Source: Pseudomonas sp. LRP2-20 (lineage in GTDB: Bacteria; Pseudomonadota; Gammaproteobacteria; Pseudomonadales; Pseudomonadaceae). From it: 64,000 bases of DNA. The stretch covers positions 2,052,001 through 2,116,000 of the forward strand of contig NZ_AP025944.1 in the NCBI RefSeq assembly GCF_024349685.1, in the 5' to 3' direction. The notes beneath the pieces are model-generated. The model had not been told where the DNA came from and did not search any database. It was given only the letters and a program-made list of their open reading frames with translations. Both the position numbers and the translations under genes were made by a program. Shown here in pieces: positions 37,619 through 47,259 of the stretch. Numbering within the stretch: position 1 is the stretch's first letter; every line of letters begins with the position of its first letter.

Positions 37619-38371
37619 ATGGAATACTTGCTGGAACTCGCCGCTAGCCCTACCGCCTGGGTTGCCCTGGCTACCCTGGTGGCCATGGAAGTGGTACTGG
37701 GCATCGACAACCTGATCTTCATCTCGATCCTGACCAACAAGCTGCCTGTGGAGTACCGCTCCAAGGCACGCCGTATCGGTATCAGCATGGCCCTGGTCAT
37801 GCGCCTGGCGCTGCTCAGCACCGTGGCCTGGATCGTGCAGTTGACCGACCCGGTGTTCGAAGTGTTCGGCAATGCCTTCTCCTGGAAGGACGTGATCCTG
37901 ATTGCCGGCGGCCTGTTCCTGCTGTGGAAGGCCACCAAGGAGATCCACGAGAACGTCGACCCGCACGGCGCCAAGGAAGAGGCCAAAGTCTCTTCCACGG
38001 TCACCCTGGGCTTTGCTGCGGCTATCTTCCAGATCCTGCTGCTGGACATCGTCTTCTCGGTCGACAGCATCATCACCGCCGTGGGCATGACCGAGCACCT
38101 GCCGATCATGATCATTGCCGTGATCACCGCAGTCATCGTCATGATGGTGGCCGCCGACCCGCTGGCCAACTTCATCAACGACAACCCGACCGTGGTGATG
38201 CTGGCCCTGGGCTTCCTGATCATGATCGGCATGACGCTGATCGCCGAAGGTTTTGGCGCCCATGTACCGAAGGGTTATGTGTACGCGGCGATGGCCTTCT
38301 CGACGGTGATCGAGATCCTCAACATCCTGGCTCGCCGAGCGCGGCTCAAGCGTGAAGCAGCAGAAGGCTGA
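37619..38371 (+). CDS. TerC-family membrane protein
   Basis: A 250-residue membrane protein of the TerC family, with paired acidic motifs in helices: [15 protein letters not shown] near the N terminus and [16 protein letters not shown] in the middle. TerC-like proteins take part in Mn2+ export and tellurite resistance, and the ion here is not determined. AGGATTTG lies before the ATG. Followed by a strong terminator. Confidence 0.85.
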   Translation: MEYLLELAASPTAWVALATLVAMEVVLGIDNLIFISILTNKLPVEYRSKARRIGISMALVMRLALLSTVAWIVQLTDPVFEVFGNAFSWKDVILIAGGLFLLWKATKEIHENVDPHGAKEEAKVSSTVTLGFAAAIFQILLLDIVFSVDSIITAVGMTEHLPIMIIAVITAVIVMMVAADPLANFINDNPTVVMLALGFLIMIGMTLIAEGFGAHVPKGYVYAAMAFSTVIEILNILARRARLKREAAEG

Positions 38372-38379
38372 TGAAAAAC

Positions 38380-38402
38380 AACGGGGCGCTTGGCGCCCCG
38401 TT
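38380..38402 (+). terminator. terminator after terC
   Basis: AACGGGGCGC-TTG-GCGCCCCGTT stem. The T run is short, so efficiency is uncertain. Confidence 0.65.
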
Positions 38403-38422
38403 CGCATTCAGGTGAAATTGCC

Positions 38423-38593
38423 TCAGTGCACCCCGGCATGCCGCCGCGCCCTGCGCACAGGCTGCGGGGCCTGCGGTGGCAGGTGGTGGTGCTGGGAATG
38501 ACGCCGCACGATACGCAGAACCCCCCACAGCATGGCGGCTGCGACACTCAGCCACATACCCACCAGCATGAGGATTGCCATTGTCAGGCTCAT
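38423..38593 (-). CDS. small single-helix membrane protein
   Basis: A 56-residue protein beginning MSLTMAILMLVGMWLSVAAAMLW, a single hydrophobic helix followed by a His/Arg/Pro-rich cytoplasmic tail (RRHSQHHHLPPQAPQPVRR). A strong GGAGG lies 5 bases before the ATG, which supports it being a real gene. The family is not recognised. It is convergent with terC. Confidence 0.6.
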   Translation of the reverse strand: MSLTMAILMLVGMWLSVAAAMLWGVLRIVRRHSQHHHLPPQAPQPVRRARRHAGVH

Positions 38594-38805
38594 GTGTGCC
38601 TCCTTCTCTTGGACCAACCTGGGGTTAGCCCTCCAGACACTGCTTTAGTCTAGCTGCGCGGCCGTGACGTTCCATTGACCAAAGGTCGATTGCTTAAGCC
38701 GATTGGTTCCGTTCACTTGTCGGACTATACCCGCGCAACGCGGCGCCCTATGATCGCTGCCAGAGCCGGGCGCTGCCCGCCTGGCATCGGAACAAGCGAG
38801 TGTCC

Positions 38806-39492
38806 ATGCAGCAACATTCCTGCAAGCGCTGGGCGACTGTCCCACGTCAACTGTTGGCCGCCTGCCTGGTGGCTGCAACCTTGGGCGGCTGCGCCAGCGC
38901 ACCCCCTGCAAGCCTCAAGGGCATGCCCCAGCGGGTCGAGATCAGCAGCGTGCCGTTCTACCGCGGCAATGCCAACCACAGCGGGGCGATGGCCCTGGCC
39001 GCATTGCTTTCGCAGCAAGGCGCGCCGATCACGCCGGGGCTGCTGGACAAACCGCTGAATCTGCCCAAGGGCGCCGATGCCCTGGAAACCAGCATCCCGC
39101 GCGTGGCGCGCGAGTACGGCATGGTCGTGTACCCGTTGGACAAGCAACTGGATGCCTTGCTGGCCCAGGTGGCCGCTGGCAATCCGGTGCTGCTGCGTTA
39201 CGAGGAGGGTTCGGCGTGGTGGAGCGAGCCGCGTTACGCGGTGCTGATCGGCTATGACAGCTTCAAGAAGCGCGTGCTGCTGCGCTCAGGGATGCATCGG
39301 CGCCAACTGATGGCGTTCGACGACTTTGCCTCGGCGTGGGCGAAGGAGGGGAGTTGGGCGGTGCTGGTGCAGCCCCCGCGCCAGCTGCCGGCCCAGGTGG
39401 ACCGCCAGCGTTGGCTGCAGGCTGCCGACGAACTGGCCCGGGCGGGCCAGGAAGTGGCGGCGAAACAGGCTGTGCGTAGCCTGAATAAGTAG
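38806..39492 (+). CDS. lipoprotein with C39-peptidase-like fold, likely inactive
   Basis: A 228-residue lipoprotein (lipobox LGGC) resembling C39-type papain-fold domains: VPFYRGNANHSGAMALAALLSQQG aligns with the active-site strand, where the family has a Cys followed by Gly, and here the Cys position is Ser (NHSGAMA). The His-strand region reads RYAVLIGYD with no His at the catalytic place. A helical tail (QRWLQAADELARAGQEV) resembles a TPR-like stretch. It is therefore probably a binding or scaffold protein rather than a protease. The start at ATG 38806 is chosen; a GTG lies 6 bases earlier. Confidence 0.65.
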   Translation: MQQHSCKRWATVPRQLLAACLVAATLGGCASAPPASLKGMPQRVEISSVPFYRGNANHSGAMALAALLSQQGAPITPGLLDKPLNLPKGADALETSIPRVAREYGMVVYPLDKQLDALLAQVAAGNPVLLRYEEGSAWWSEPRYAVLIGYDSFKKRVLLRSGMHRRQLMAFDDFASAWAKEGSWAVLVQPPRQLPAQVDRQRWLQAADELARAGQEVAAKQAVRSLNK

Positions 39493-39503
39493 TTTTACCT
39501 GCA

Positions 39504-39604
39504 CCGGCCCTTTCGCGGGCAAGCCCGCTCCCACAGAGATTGCGCCACATTCAGGTGTGGCGCAGATCCTGTGGGAGCGGGCTTGCCCGCGAAGAGGCCG
39601 GGCC
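39504..39604. repeat. REP pair (REPIN), GCGGGCTTGCCCGCGAA type
   Basis: Two inverted REP copies with an internal inverted repeat (GCGCCACA / TGTGGCGC) in the spacer. Confidence 0.88.
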
Positions 39605-39612
39605 TGCCTACA

Positions 39613-40896
39613 TCAGAAGCCCAGGCGATCGCGCAGGCTGTAGTACCAGGCGCCGATGGCGCTGAACGGTACACGCAGCATCTGGCCGCCCGGGAACGGG
39701 TAGTGCGGCAGGCCGGCGAAGGCATCGAAACGCTCGGCTTGGCCACGCAGGGCCTCGGCCAGCACCTTGCCCGCCAGGTGGGTGTAGGTCACGCCGTGGC
39801 CCGAGCAACCTTGCGAGTAGTAGATGTTGTCGCCGATACGGCCGACCTGTGGCAGACGCGACAGGGTCAGCAGGAAGTTGCCGGTCCAGGCGTAGTCGAT
39901 CTTGACGTTCTTCAGCTGCGGGAAGGCCTTGAGCATCTTCGGGCGAATGATCGCTTCGATGTTGGCCGGGTCGCGCGCACCGTACACCACGCCACCGCCG
40001 AAGATCAGGCGCTTGTCGCTGGTCAGGCGGTAGTAGTCGAGCAGGTAGTTGCAGTCTTCCACGCAGTAGTCCTGCGGCAGCAGGGTGCGGGCCAGTTCTT
40101 CGCCCAGCGGCTCGGTGGTGATTACCTGGGTGCCGCACGGCATCGACTTGGCAGCCAGCTCCGGTACCAGGTTGCCCAGGTAGGCGTTGCCGGCAACGAT
40201 GATGAACTTGGCGCGGATCTTACCCTGTGGGGTATGTACCACCGGGTTGGCACCACGCTCGATGCGGATGGCCGGGGTCTGCTCATAAATGATGCCGCCC
40301 AGCGATTCGATCGCGGCCGCTTCGCCCAGGGCCAGGTTCAGCGGGTGGATGTGGCCGCCGCTCATGTCCAGCATGCCGCCGACGTAGCTGTCGCAGGCCA
40401 CCACTTCACGGATGCGCTTCTGGTCCATCAGCTCCAGCTGGGTGTGGCCGAAGCGTTCCCACAGGCGCTTTTGCGACTCCAGGTGGCCCATCTGCTTGGA
40501 AGTCAGTGCGGCGAACACGCCGCCGTCCTTCAGGTCGCACTGGATGTTGTACTTGGCCACGCGCTCACGGATGATGCGGCCGCCTTCGAAGGCCATCTTG
40601 CCCAGCAGCTGTGCTTCCTTGGGGCCGACGGTGCGTTCGATGACGTCGATGTCGCGGCTGTAGCTGTTGACGATCTGGCCACCGTTGCGGCCCGATGCGC
40701 CGAAGCCGACCTTGGCCGCTTCGACGATGCTCACCTTGAAGCCGTTTTCCAGCAGGAACAGTGCGCTGGACAGGCCGGTGTAGCCGGCGCCGATGATACA
40801 GATATCGGTTTCCACCTCACCCTGCAGCGCCGGACGTGGCGGCACCGGGTTGGCCGAGGCGGCGTAGTAGGACTGGGGGTAGGGGGTGTTAGCCAT
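39613..40896 (-). CDS. FAD-dependent amine oxidase, gamma-glutamylputrescine oxidase-like
   Basis: A 427-residue DAO-family flavoprotein. The FAD dinucleotide motif is GAGYTGLSSA (36-45), followed by GFGASGRNGGQIV, typical of PuuB and similar amine oxidases. It probably oxidises a secondary amine such as gamma-glutamylputrescine with release of an aldehyde and H2O2, but the exact substrate is inferred. It stands alone, so no puu operon context is seen here. Confidence 0.75.
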   Translation of the reverse strand: MANTPYPQSYYAASANPVPPRPALQGEVETDICIIGAGYTGLSSALFLLENGFKVSIVEAAKVGFGASGRNGGQIVNSYSRDIDVIERTVGPKEAQLLGKMAFEGGRIIRERVAKYNIQCDLKDGGVFAALTSKQMGHLESQKRLWERFGHTQLELMDQKRIREVVACDSYVGGMLDMSGGHIHPLNLALGEAAAIESLGGIIYEQTPAIRIERGANPVVHTPQGKIRAKFIIVAGNAYLGNLVPELAAKSMPCGTQVITTEPLGEELARTLLPQDYCVEDCNYLLDYYRLTSDKRLIFGGGVVYGARDPANIEAIIRPKMLKAFPQLKNVKIDYAWTGNFLLTLSRLPQVGRIGDNIYYSQGCSGHGVTYTHLAGKVLAEALRGQAERFDAFAGLPHYPFPGGQMLRVPFSAIGAWYYSLRDRLGF

Positions 40897-41055
40897 GCTG
40901 CAGGAACCTCGTGTTTTATATTTTTAACGAATGTACCGATGCTATCAATAATAATAAACACCCGCTAGTCGTCCGTTGAAAATCCTTTACTGGCCTGAAG
41001 CGCGCCCTTCTCTATAAACAGTTTAAGATTCAGTGAGTTAGCGCGAAAAAAAGTG

Positions 41056-41083
41056 TTGACAGGGTTTTTGGATTGCGTAGAAT
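41056..41083 (+). promoter_or_regulatory. promoter for first tRNA-Val
   Basis: TTGACA (41056-41061), 16-base spacer, TAGAAT (41078-41083), followed by a GC-rich discriminator. Confidence 0.75.
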
Positions 41084-41097
41084 GCGCACCACACGAC

Positions 41098-41174
41098 AGG
41101 CACATAGCTCAGTTGGTTAGAGCACCACCTTGACATGGTGGGGGTCGTTGGTTCGAGTCCAATTGTGCCTACCA
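41098..41174 (+). tRNA. tRNA-Val (anticodon GAC), copy 1
   Basis: A 77-base cloverleaf: acceptor AGGCACA/TGTGCCT, anticodon GAC in CCACCTT-GAC-ATGGTGG, T-loop GTTCGAGTC and encoded CCA. Confidence 0.95.
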
Positions 41175-41202
41175 AACAAAGCCCCGGTCTCCGGGCAGCG
41201 AA

Positions 41203-41236
41203 AAGGGCGATCCGCAAGGGTCGCCCTTTTTGCATT
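41203..41236 (+). terminator. terminator after tRNA-Val copy 1
   Basis: AAAGGGCGA-TCCGCAAGG-TCGCCCTTT stem followed by T run. Confidence 0.85.
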
Positions 41237-41310
41237 ATGGGCGCATTCGAGGTTGCTGTTGCTGGCGCCCGTAGGTTTCTGAAAGTTTTAGATTTTTTTG
41301 AAAAAAACGC

Positions 41311-41339
41311 TTTACAGGTACGCATTTGATCACTAATAT
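41311..41339 (+). promoter_or_regulatory. promoter for second tRNA-Val
   Basis: TTTACA (41311-41316), 17-base spacer, TAATAT (41334-41339). The sequence differs from the first copy's promoter up to the -10 and is the same afterwards. Confidence 0.7.
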
Positions 41340-41352
41340 GCGCACCACACGA

Positions 41353-41429
41353 CAGGCACATAGCTCAGTTGGTTAGAGCACCACCTTGACATGGTGGGGG
41401 TCGTTGGTTCGAGTCCAATTGTGCCTACC
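41353..41429 (+). tRNA. tRNA-Val (anticodon GAC), copy 2
   Basis: Identical in sequence to copy 1, 255 bases further on, with its own promoter and terminator. Confidence 0.95.
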
Positions 41430-41457
41430 AAACAAAGTCCCGGTCTCCGGGCATCAG

Positions 41458-41490
41458 AAAGGGCGATCCGCAAGGGTCGCCCTTTCTGCT
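41458..41490 (+). terminator. terminator after tRNA-Val copy 2
   Basis: Same stem as the copy 1 terminator (AAAGGGCGA / TCGCCCTTT) with a T-rich tail interrupted by C. Confidence 0.8.
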
Positions 41491-41603
41491 TTTCATGCCC
41501 TTCTCGAAAAAGCCCCCCTCGAAGCAGCGTGTAACCTTTGGTCGCGGGCGGTGCCGTGGGCGGCCGTGGTAGAATCCGCCCCTTCGAATCTGGAGGTACA
41601 CGC

Positions 41604-42176
41604 GTGCGCAAACTGGCAGTGGTATTGGCAGTGCTGGCCCTGGCGGGCTGTGAGAACGAGGTCGAAGGTGTGCACAAGCAGGTTGCCGAGCACCTGCACA
41701 ACCCCAAGACCGCCAAGTTCGGCAACGTGCGGATCGACACCAAGGGCACCATCTGCGGCCAGGTGCGTGGCAAGGACGATGCCGGCCAGTACGAGGCTTA
41801 CCGCAGTTACGTGGCGATCAAGGGTGCCGATGGCCAGTATGAAATCATCGTCGATGACGGCGGCAACAACCTGCGTATCCGCGAATACTGTGGCGGTGCC
41901 GACCTGCAGCGTCGCGCCGAGGCGCTGGCCGACCAGCCGGCCCCTGAAGGCTGGGATGTCGAAGTGATCCAGGGCGCCAACATGGGTGCGCTGAGCGACA
42001 TGACCGCACGCCTGATCGAGAAGGGCATCCCGTCCTCGGTCGAATACCGCGACGGCAAGCCGGTGGTGCTGATGGGGCCGTTCCCGAGCAAGGCTGAGGC
42101 CGATGCGCGCAAGGCCGAGGTGATGGCCAAGCTGGGTACCGATTCGATCGTCATCCAGCATGGTGCGCAGCGCTAA
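41604..42176 (+). CDS. SPOR-domain lipoprotein
   Basis: A 190-residue lipoprotein: signal MRKLAVVLAVLALAGC, then a domain with Cys pairs (ICGQVRGKDDAGQYEAYRSYV), and a C-terminal SPOR-like repeat (SSVEYRDGKPVVLMGPFPSKAEADARKAEV) that binds denuded peptidoglycan at division sites. The start is GTG with TGGAGG 7 bases upstream. The role in cell-wall biology is inferred from the domain. Confidence 0.75.
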   Translation: MRKLAVVLAVLALAGCENEVEGVHKQVAEHLHNPKTAKFGNVRIDTKGTICGQVRGKDDAGQYEAYRSYVAIKGADGQYEIIVDDGGNNLRIREYCGGADLQRRAEALADQPAPEGWDVEVIQGANMGALSDMTARLIEKGIPSSVEYRDGKPVVLMGPFPSKAEADARKAEVMAKLGTDSIVIQHGAQR

Positions 42177-42238
42177 CTGTAATCTGTAGTCTTCCCCGGC
42201 TATGCTTGGCCTGAGACAAGCCAAACGGGGAGGGCCTC

Positions 42239-42664
42239 ATGTCTACACTGGAGCGGGCCATTGCTGTGGCCGCCAGGGCGCATGAAGGGCAATTTGACAA
42301 GGGTGGGGCGGCTTATATCCTCCACCCGTTGCGGGTGATGATGCGGGTCAGTACCCCGGAGCAGCGGATTGTCGCAGTGCTGCACGACGTGATCGAAGAC
42401 ACGTCGCTGACCCTTTCCGATCTGGCCCGAGAGGGCTTTCCCCTGAAGATTCTCGCCGCCTTGCTGGCCCTGAGCCGGAACAAGGGCGAAAGCTATCACG
42501 ACTTCGTCGTGCGCCTGGGCAGCGACCCGCTGGCGCGTACCGTCAAGCTGGCCGACCTGGCCGACAACAGCGATCTCTCGCGTATTGCCGCCCCTGGCCC
42601 TGCCGACCTGGCACGGCTGGCCCGTTACCGCGAGGCCAGCGCCTACCTGCAGGCGCTGGCCTGA
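42239..42664 (+). CDS. HD-domain protein, small alarmone hydrolase-like
   Basis: A 141-residue single HD domain: metal ligands in YILHP (H29), VLHD (H49/D50), IED (E53/D54) and KLADLADN (D106/N110), the arrangement of Rel/SpoT hydrolase domains and of Mesh1-like enzymes. It could hydrolyse (p)ppGpp or another nucleotide, which is inferred. It lies 62 bases after the SPOR lipoprotein gene and nearly touches (3 bases) the convergent DUF1654 gene. Confidence 0.8.
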   Translation: MSTLERAIAVAARAHEGQFDKGGAAYILHPLRVMMRVSTPEQRIVAVLHDVIEDTSLTLSDLAREGFPLKILAALLALSRNKGESYHDFVVRLGSDPLARTVKLADLADNSDLSRIAAPGPADLARLARYREASAYLQALA

Positions 42665-42667
42665 GCC

Positions 42668-42910
42668 TCAGTCTTCCTTCGGCACGGTCCAGAAGATCTG
42701 CACGCCGCCGTCGTCGCGGTGGGCGAGGGTGACGTTGTCATTCTCGGCGATTTCCTCGAGCAGGGTTTCCCAGTCATCGGGCGACTCGTGCTCCAGGCGA
42801 AAGATCAGCGCGGCGCGGCTGCGCTGGGCGAGGGGGTTGTTGATGATCTTCTGAATGCGCAGGCCCAGTTGTTGGTAGCTGCTTGCGCTTGCTTCGGCGG
42901 TGTTGGCCAC
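42668..42910 (-). CDS. DUF1654-family protein
   Basis: An 80-residue protein matching DUF1654, a Pseudomonas-restricted family, through SSYQQLGLRIQKIINNPLAQRSRAALIFRLE and DWETLLEEIAENDNVTLAHRDDG. No function is known. GTG 42910 is chosen with AAGGA 9 bases upstream; an ATG at 42964 would add 18 unrelated residues. Confidence 0.75.
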   Translation of the reverse strand: MANTAEASASSYQQLGLRIQKIINNPLAQRSRAALIFRLEHESPDDWETLLEEIAENDNVTLAHRDDGGVQIFWTVPKED

Positions 42911-43235
42911 GGAGGCGATTCCTTGTTTTGCTGTATGTGCGTACAGTATTTCAAGGCAAATCATTTCGCAACTCCATCGCTGCTGGATTCTTCGCGGCTG
43001 AAGCCGCCCCTACAGGCTTATGCGTTATTTTTGGGAGCAACTGTCTTGCTCAATTTCTTGAATCTTGTGCGATTCCCTGTGGGGGCCGCGCTCGCCGGCG
43101 ATGGGCCGCGAAGCGGCCCCACAAATTCAAGATTGTTGCATAAATTGCCGGGGCCGCTTCGCGACCCATCGCCGGCAAGCGCGGCTCCCACAAGTGCTTG
43201 TATGCGTAGCTCATCAGCCCTGGGTCATACCAGTA
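42911..43235. other. intergenic stretch filled by repeats
   Basis: No gene. It holds a lone REP-like half (42986-43017, GCGGCTGAAGCCGCC core), the 40-bp GGGAGCAACTGTC motif (43033-43072), and a full REPIN (43075-43192). Confidence 0.8.
43033..43192 (+). repeat. composite repeat: 40-bp motif plus REPIN (copy 1)
   Basis: GGGAGCAACTGTCTTGCTCAATTTCTTGAATCT-like motif followed by an inverted REP pair (GGGGCCGCGCTCGCCGGCGATGGGCCGCG type). The same two parts in the same order recur inverted at 52614-52781. Confidence 0.8.
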
Positions 43236-44399
<1,164 letters not shown>

Positions 44400-44410
44400 T
44401 TACGGCCAGG

Positions 44411-44532
44411 TGTGCAGGAGCGGCCTTGCGTCGCGAAAGGGGTGCGAAGCGCCCACGGGTTTTCAGCTTCGCAGCTTGAATTGCCGGGGCCGCGTTGTGG
44501 CCGTTTCGTGACGCAAGGCCGCGCCTGCAAGG
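44411..44532. repeat. REP pair of a third sub-type
   Basis: Inverted copies of GGAGCGGCCTTGCGTCGCGAAA around a 60-base spacer, divergent in core (TTGCGTCGCGA) from the other REPs. Confidence 0.75.
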
Positions 44533-44642
44533 GCCTATTCCATTCGGAAATCCGAACAAGGATAGGAAAAGATGTTCGGTTTTTCGGAAAAATTCCGGAT
44601 AATCTGCGCCAGCAGCGTCTTGACCCCGCCAGCGAAACGGAT

Positions 44643-44671
44643 TTGACAAAACCAGGTCTTGTTTCCATAGT
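44643..44671 (+). promoter_or_regulatory. promoter of the rbs operon
   Basis: TTGACA (44643-44648), 17-base spacer, CATAGT (44666-44671). Transcription would start near 44678, at the edge of the operator. Confidence 0.7.
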
Positions 44672-44678
44672 TACTCAA

Positions 44679-44692
44679 CGCAAACGTTTGCG
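44679..44692. promoter_or_regulatory. RbsR (LacI-family) operator
   Basis: CGCAAACGTTTGCG, a perfect 14-base palindrome with the LacI/GalR-family CG centre, overlapping the start site of the rbs promoter. The encoded RbsR (48256-49278) is the likely ligand. Confidence 0.75.
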
Positions 44693-44728
44693 ATCCGATA
44701 AAAAACACAAGATTCGGAGTCATCCCCC

Positions 44729-45685
44729 ATGAAACTGCCGTTCCCCGGTCGTCTGCTGGCGCTCGCCGTCATCTCCTCGCTGTCCCTCGCCCTGCCATTT
44801 TCGGCTGCCCAAGCCGAAGAAAAGCCCAAAGTTGCGCTGGTCATGAAATCGCTGGCCAACGAATTTTTCCGCACCATGGAAGACGGCGCCAAGGACTACC
44901 AGAAAGGTCACGCCAACGAATTCGACCTGGTCGCCAACGGCATCAAGAACGAAACCGACACTGGCGAGCAGATCAAGATCGTCGAGCAGATGATCAGCTC
45001 CGGCGTCAACGCCTTGGTCATCGCCCCGGCTGACTCCAAGGCCCTGGTGCCGGTACTTAAAAGAGCCATGGACGCCAAGATCGTGGTGGTCAACATCGAC
45101 AACCGCCTTGATCCTGACGTGCTCAAGAGCAAGCAGATCAGCGTGCCCTTCGTCGGCCCCGACAACCGCAAGGGTGCGCGCCTGGTCGGCGATTACCTGG
45201 CCAGCCAGAAGCTCAAGGCTGGTGACCAGGTTGGCATCATCGAAGGCGTGCCGACCACCACCAATGCCCAGCAGCGCACCGCTGGCTTCAAGGACGCCAT
45301 GGATGCCGCAGGGATGAAGATCGTCTCGGTGCAGTCTGGCAACTGGGAGATCGACAAGGGCAACGCCGTCGCCGCCTCCATGCTCAACGAATACCCGGAC
45401 CTCAAGGCGCTGCTCGCCGGCAACGACAGCATGGCCCTGGGCGCCGTCTCGGCCGTGCGCGCCGCTGGCAAGACCGGCCAGGTGCAGGTGGTGGGCTACG
45501 ACAACATCAACGCCATCAAGCCGATGCTCAAGGATGGCCGCGTGCTCGCCACCCTCGACCAGGCCGCCAGCCAGCAGGCGGTGTACGGCATCCAGGCCGC
45601 GTTGCAGGTGCTCAAGGGCGAGAAGCCGAACGTGGACGCCGACAACGTCATCCAGACCCCGGTCCAGCTCATCACCCAGCCCTGA
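44729..45685 (+). CDS. rbsB: ribose-binding periplasmic protein RbsB
   Basis: A 318-residue periplasmic binding protein with signal peptide to about AQA-EEK and the sugar-binding fold (VALVMKSLANEFFRTMEDGAKDY; NDSMALGAVSAVRAAGK; VGYDNINAIKPML). It delivers ribose to RbsAC. First gene of the operon under the RbsR operator 44 bases upstream. Confidence 0.92.
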   Translation: MKLPFPGRLLALAVISSLSLALPFSAAQAEEKPKVALVMKSLANEFFRTMEDGAKDYQKGHANEFDLVANGIKNETDTGEQIKIVEQMISSGVNALVIAPADSKALVPVLKRAMDAKIVVVNIDNRLDPDVLKSKQISVPFVGPDNRKGARLVGDYLASQKLKAGDQVGIIEGVPTTTNAQQRTAGFKDAMDAAGMKIVSVQSGNWEIDKGNAVAASMLNEYPDLKALLAGNDSMALGAVSAVRAAGKTGQVQVVGYDNINAIKPMLKDGRVLATLDQAASQQAVYGIQAALQVLKGEKPNVDADNVIQTPVQLITQP

Positions 45686-45705
45686 CCCCAGCAGGAGAAG
45701 TGGCC

Positions 45706-47259
45706 ATGTCAGCAGCGGCCAATGAAGTGGTGCTTGCCGCCAGCGCGCTGGGCAAAAGCTACGCCCAGCCGGTGCTGAGCGAAGTGAGCCTGGCCCTGCG
45801 CGCCGGCGAAGTGCTGGCGCTGACCGGCGAGAACGGCGCAGGCAAGAGCACCTTGTCCAAGCTCATCTGTGGCCTGGAAACACCGACCACCGGGCACATG
45901 ACCTATCGCGGCCAGGCCTACGCGCCGGCCAGCCGCAGCGAGGCCGAGCGCCTTGGCGTGCGTATGGTCATGCAGGAGCTCAACCTGCTGCCGACCCTGA
46001 CCGTGGCGGAAAACCTGTTCCTCGACAACCTGCCCAGCCGCTTCGGCTGGATCAGCCACAAGCGCTTGCGCCAGCTGGCCACGGCCGCCATGGCCCAGGT
46101 GGGCCTGGATGCCATCGACCCGGACACCCCGGTCGGCGAGCTGGGTATCGGCCATCAGCAGATGGTCGAGATCGCCCGCAACCTGATCGGCGACTGCCAT
46201 GTGCTGATCTTCGACGAACCCACGGCGATGCTCACCGCCCGCGAAGTGGAACTGCTGTTCACCCAGATCGAGCGCCTGCGCCAGCGCGGCGTGGCCATCG
46301 TCTATATCTCCCATCGCCTGGAGGAGCTGCAACGGGTGGCCCAGCGTATCGTCGTGCTGCGCGACGGCCAGCTGGTCTGTGACGAGCCGATCCAGCGCTA
46401 CACCAGCGCCGAGCTGGTCAACCTGATGGTGGGGCGCGAACTGGGCGAGCATATCGACCTGGGCCGGCGCACGATCGGCGCGCCATTGCTCAAGGTCGAC
46501 AAGCTGTGCCGCGGCGACAAGGTGCGTGATGTATCGCTGCAGGTCAGGGCAGGGGAGATTTTTGGCATCTCCGGGCTGATCGGTGCCGGGCGCACCGAGC
46601 TGCTGCGGCTGATCTATGGCGCCGACCGCGCCGACAGCGGCAGCATCGAGATCGGCCAACCGCTCAAGGCGGTGACCATCGATTCGCCCAAGGCTGCGGT
46701 AAAAGCGGGTATTGCCCTGATCACCGAGGACCGCAAAGGCGAAGGCCTGCTGTTGACCCAGTCGATCAGCGCCAACATCGCCCTCGGCAACCTGCCCGCC
46801 GTATCCCGCGCCGGCGTGCTCGACCATGAGGCAGAGCAGGCCCTGGCCGAACGCCAGATCAGCGCCATGCGCATCCGCAGCGCCAGCCCGGCGCAGGCGG
46901 TCGGCGAGTTGTCGGGCGGTAACCAGCAGAAGGTGGTGATCGGCCGCTGGCTGGAGCGCGACTGCCAGGTGCTGCTGTTCGACGAGCCCACCCGCGGCAT
47001 CGACGTCGGTGCCAAGTTCGACATCTATGGCCTGCTGGCTGAACTGGCGCGCCAGGGCAAGGCCTTGGTGGTGGTGTCCAGCGACCTGCGAGAACTGATG
47101 CTGATCTGCGACCGCATCGCCGTGCTCTCTGCCGGCCGCCTGATCGATACCTTCGACCGCGAGCACTGGAGCCAGGACCAGCTCCTTGCCGCTGCCTTCG
47201 CCGGCTACCAAAAACGTGACGCCCTGCTGCATGAAGCAGCGCCCAGGATGGATGCATGA
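45706..47259 (+). CDS. rbsA: ribose ABC transporter ATPase RbsA
   Basis: A 517-residue double ABC ATPase. The first domain has Walker A GENGAGKST and LGIGHQQMVEIARNL; the second has the degenerate GLIGAGRTE and signature LSGGNQQKVVIGRWL with FDEPTRGIDVG. It energises ribose import. ATG 45706 is chosen with AGGAG 8 bases upstream; a GTG at 45700 is too close to that site. Confidence 0.93.
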   Translation: MSAAANEVVLAASALGKSYAQPVLSEVSLALRAGEVLALTGENGAGKSTLSKLICGLETPTTGHMTYRGQAYAPASRSEAERLGVRMVMQELNLLPTLTVAENLFLDNLPSRFGWISHKRLRQLATAAMAQVGLDAIDPDTPVGELGIGHQQMVEIARNLIGDCHVLIFDEPTAMLTAREVELLFTQIERLRQRGVAIVYISHRLEELQRVAQRIVVLRDGQLVCDEPIQRYTSAELVNLMVGRELGEHIDLGRRTIGAPLLKVDKLCRGDKVRDVSLQVRAGEIFGISGLIGAGRTELLRLIYGADRADSGSIEIGQPLKAVTIDSPKAAVKAGIALITEDRKGEGLLLTQSISANIALGNLPAVSRAGVLDHEAEQALAERQISAMRIRSASPAQAVGELSGGNQQKVVIGRWLERDCQVLLFDEPTRGIDVGAKFDIYGLLAELARQGKALVVVSSDLRELMLICDRIAVLSAGRLIDTFDREHWSQDQLLAAAFAGYQKRDALLHEAAPRMDA

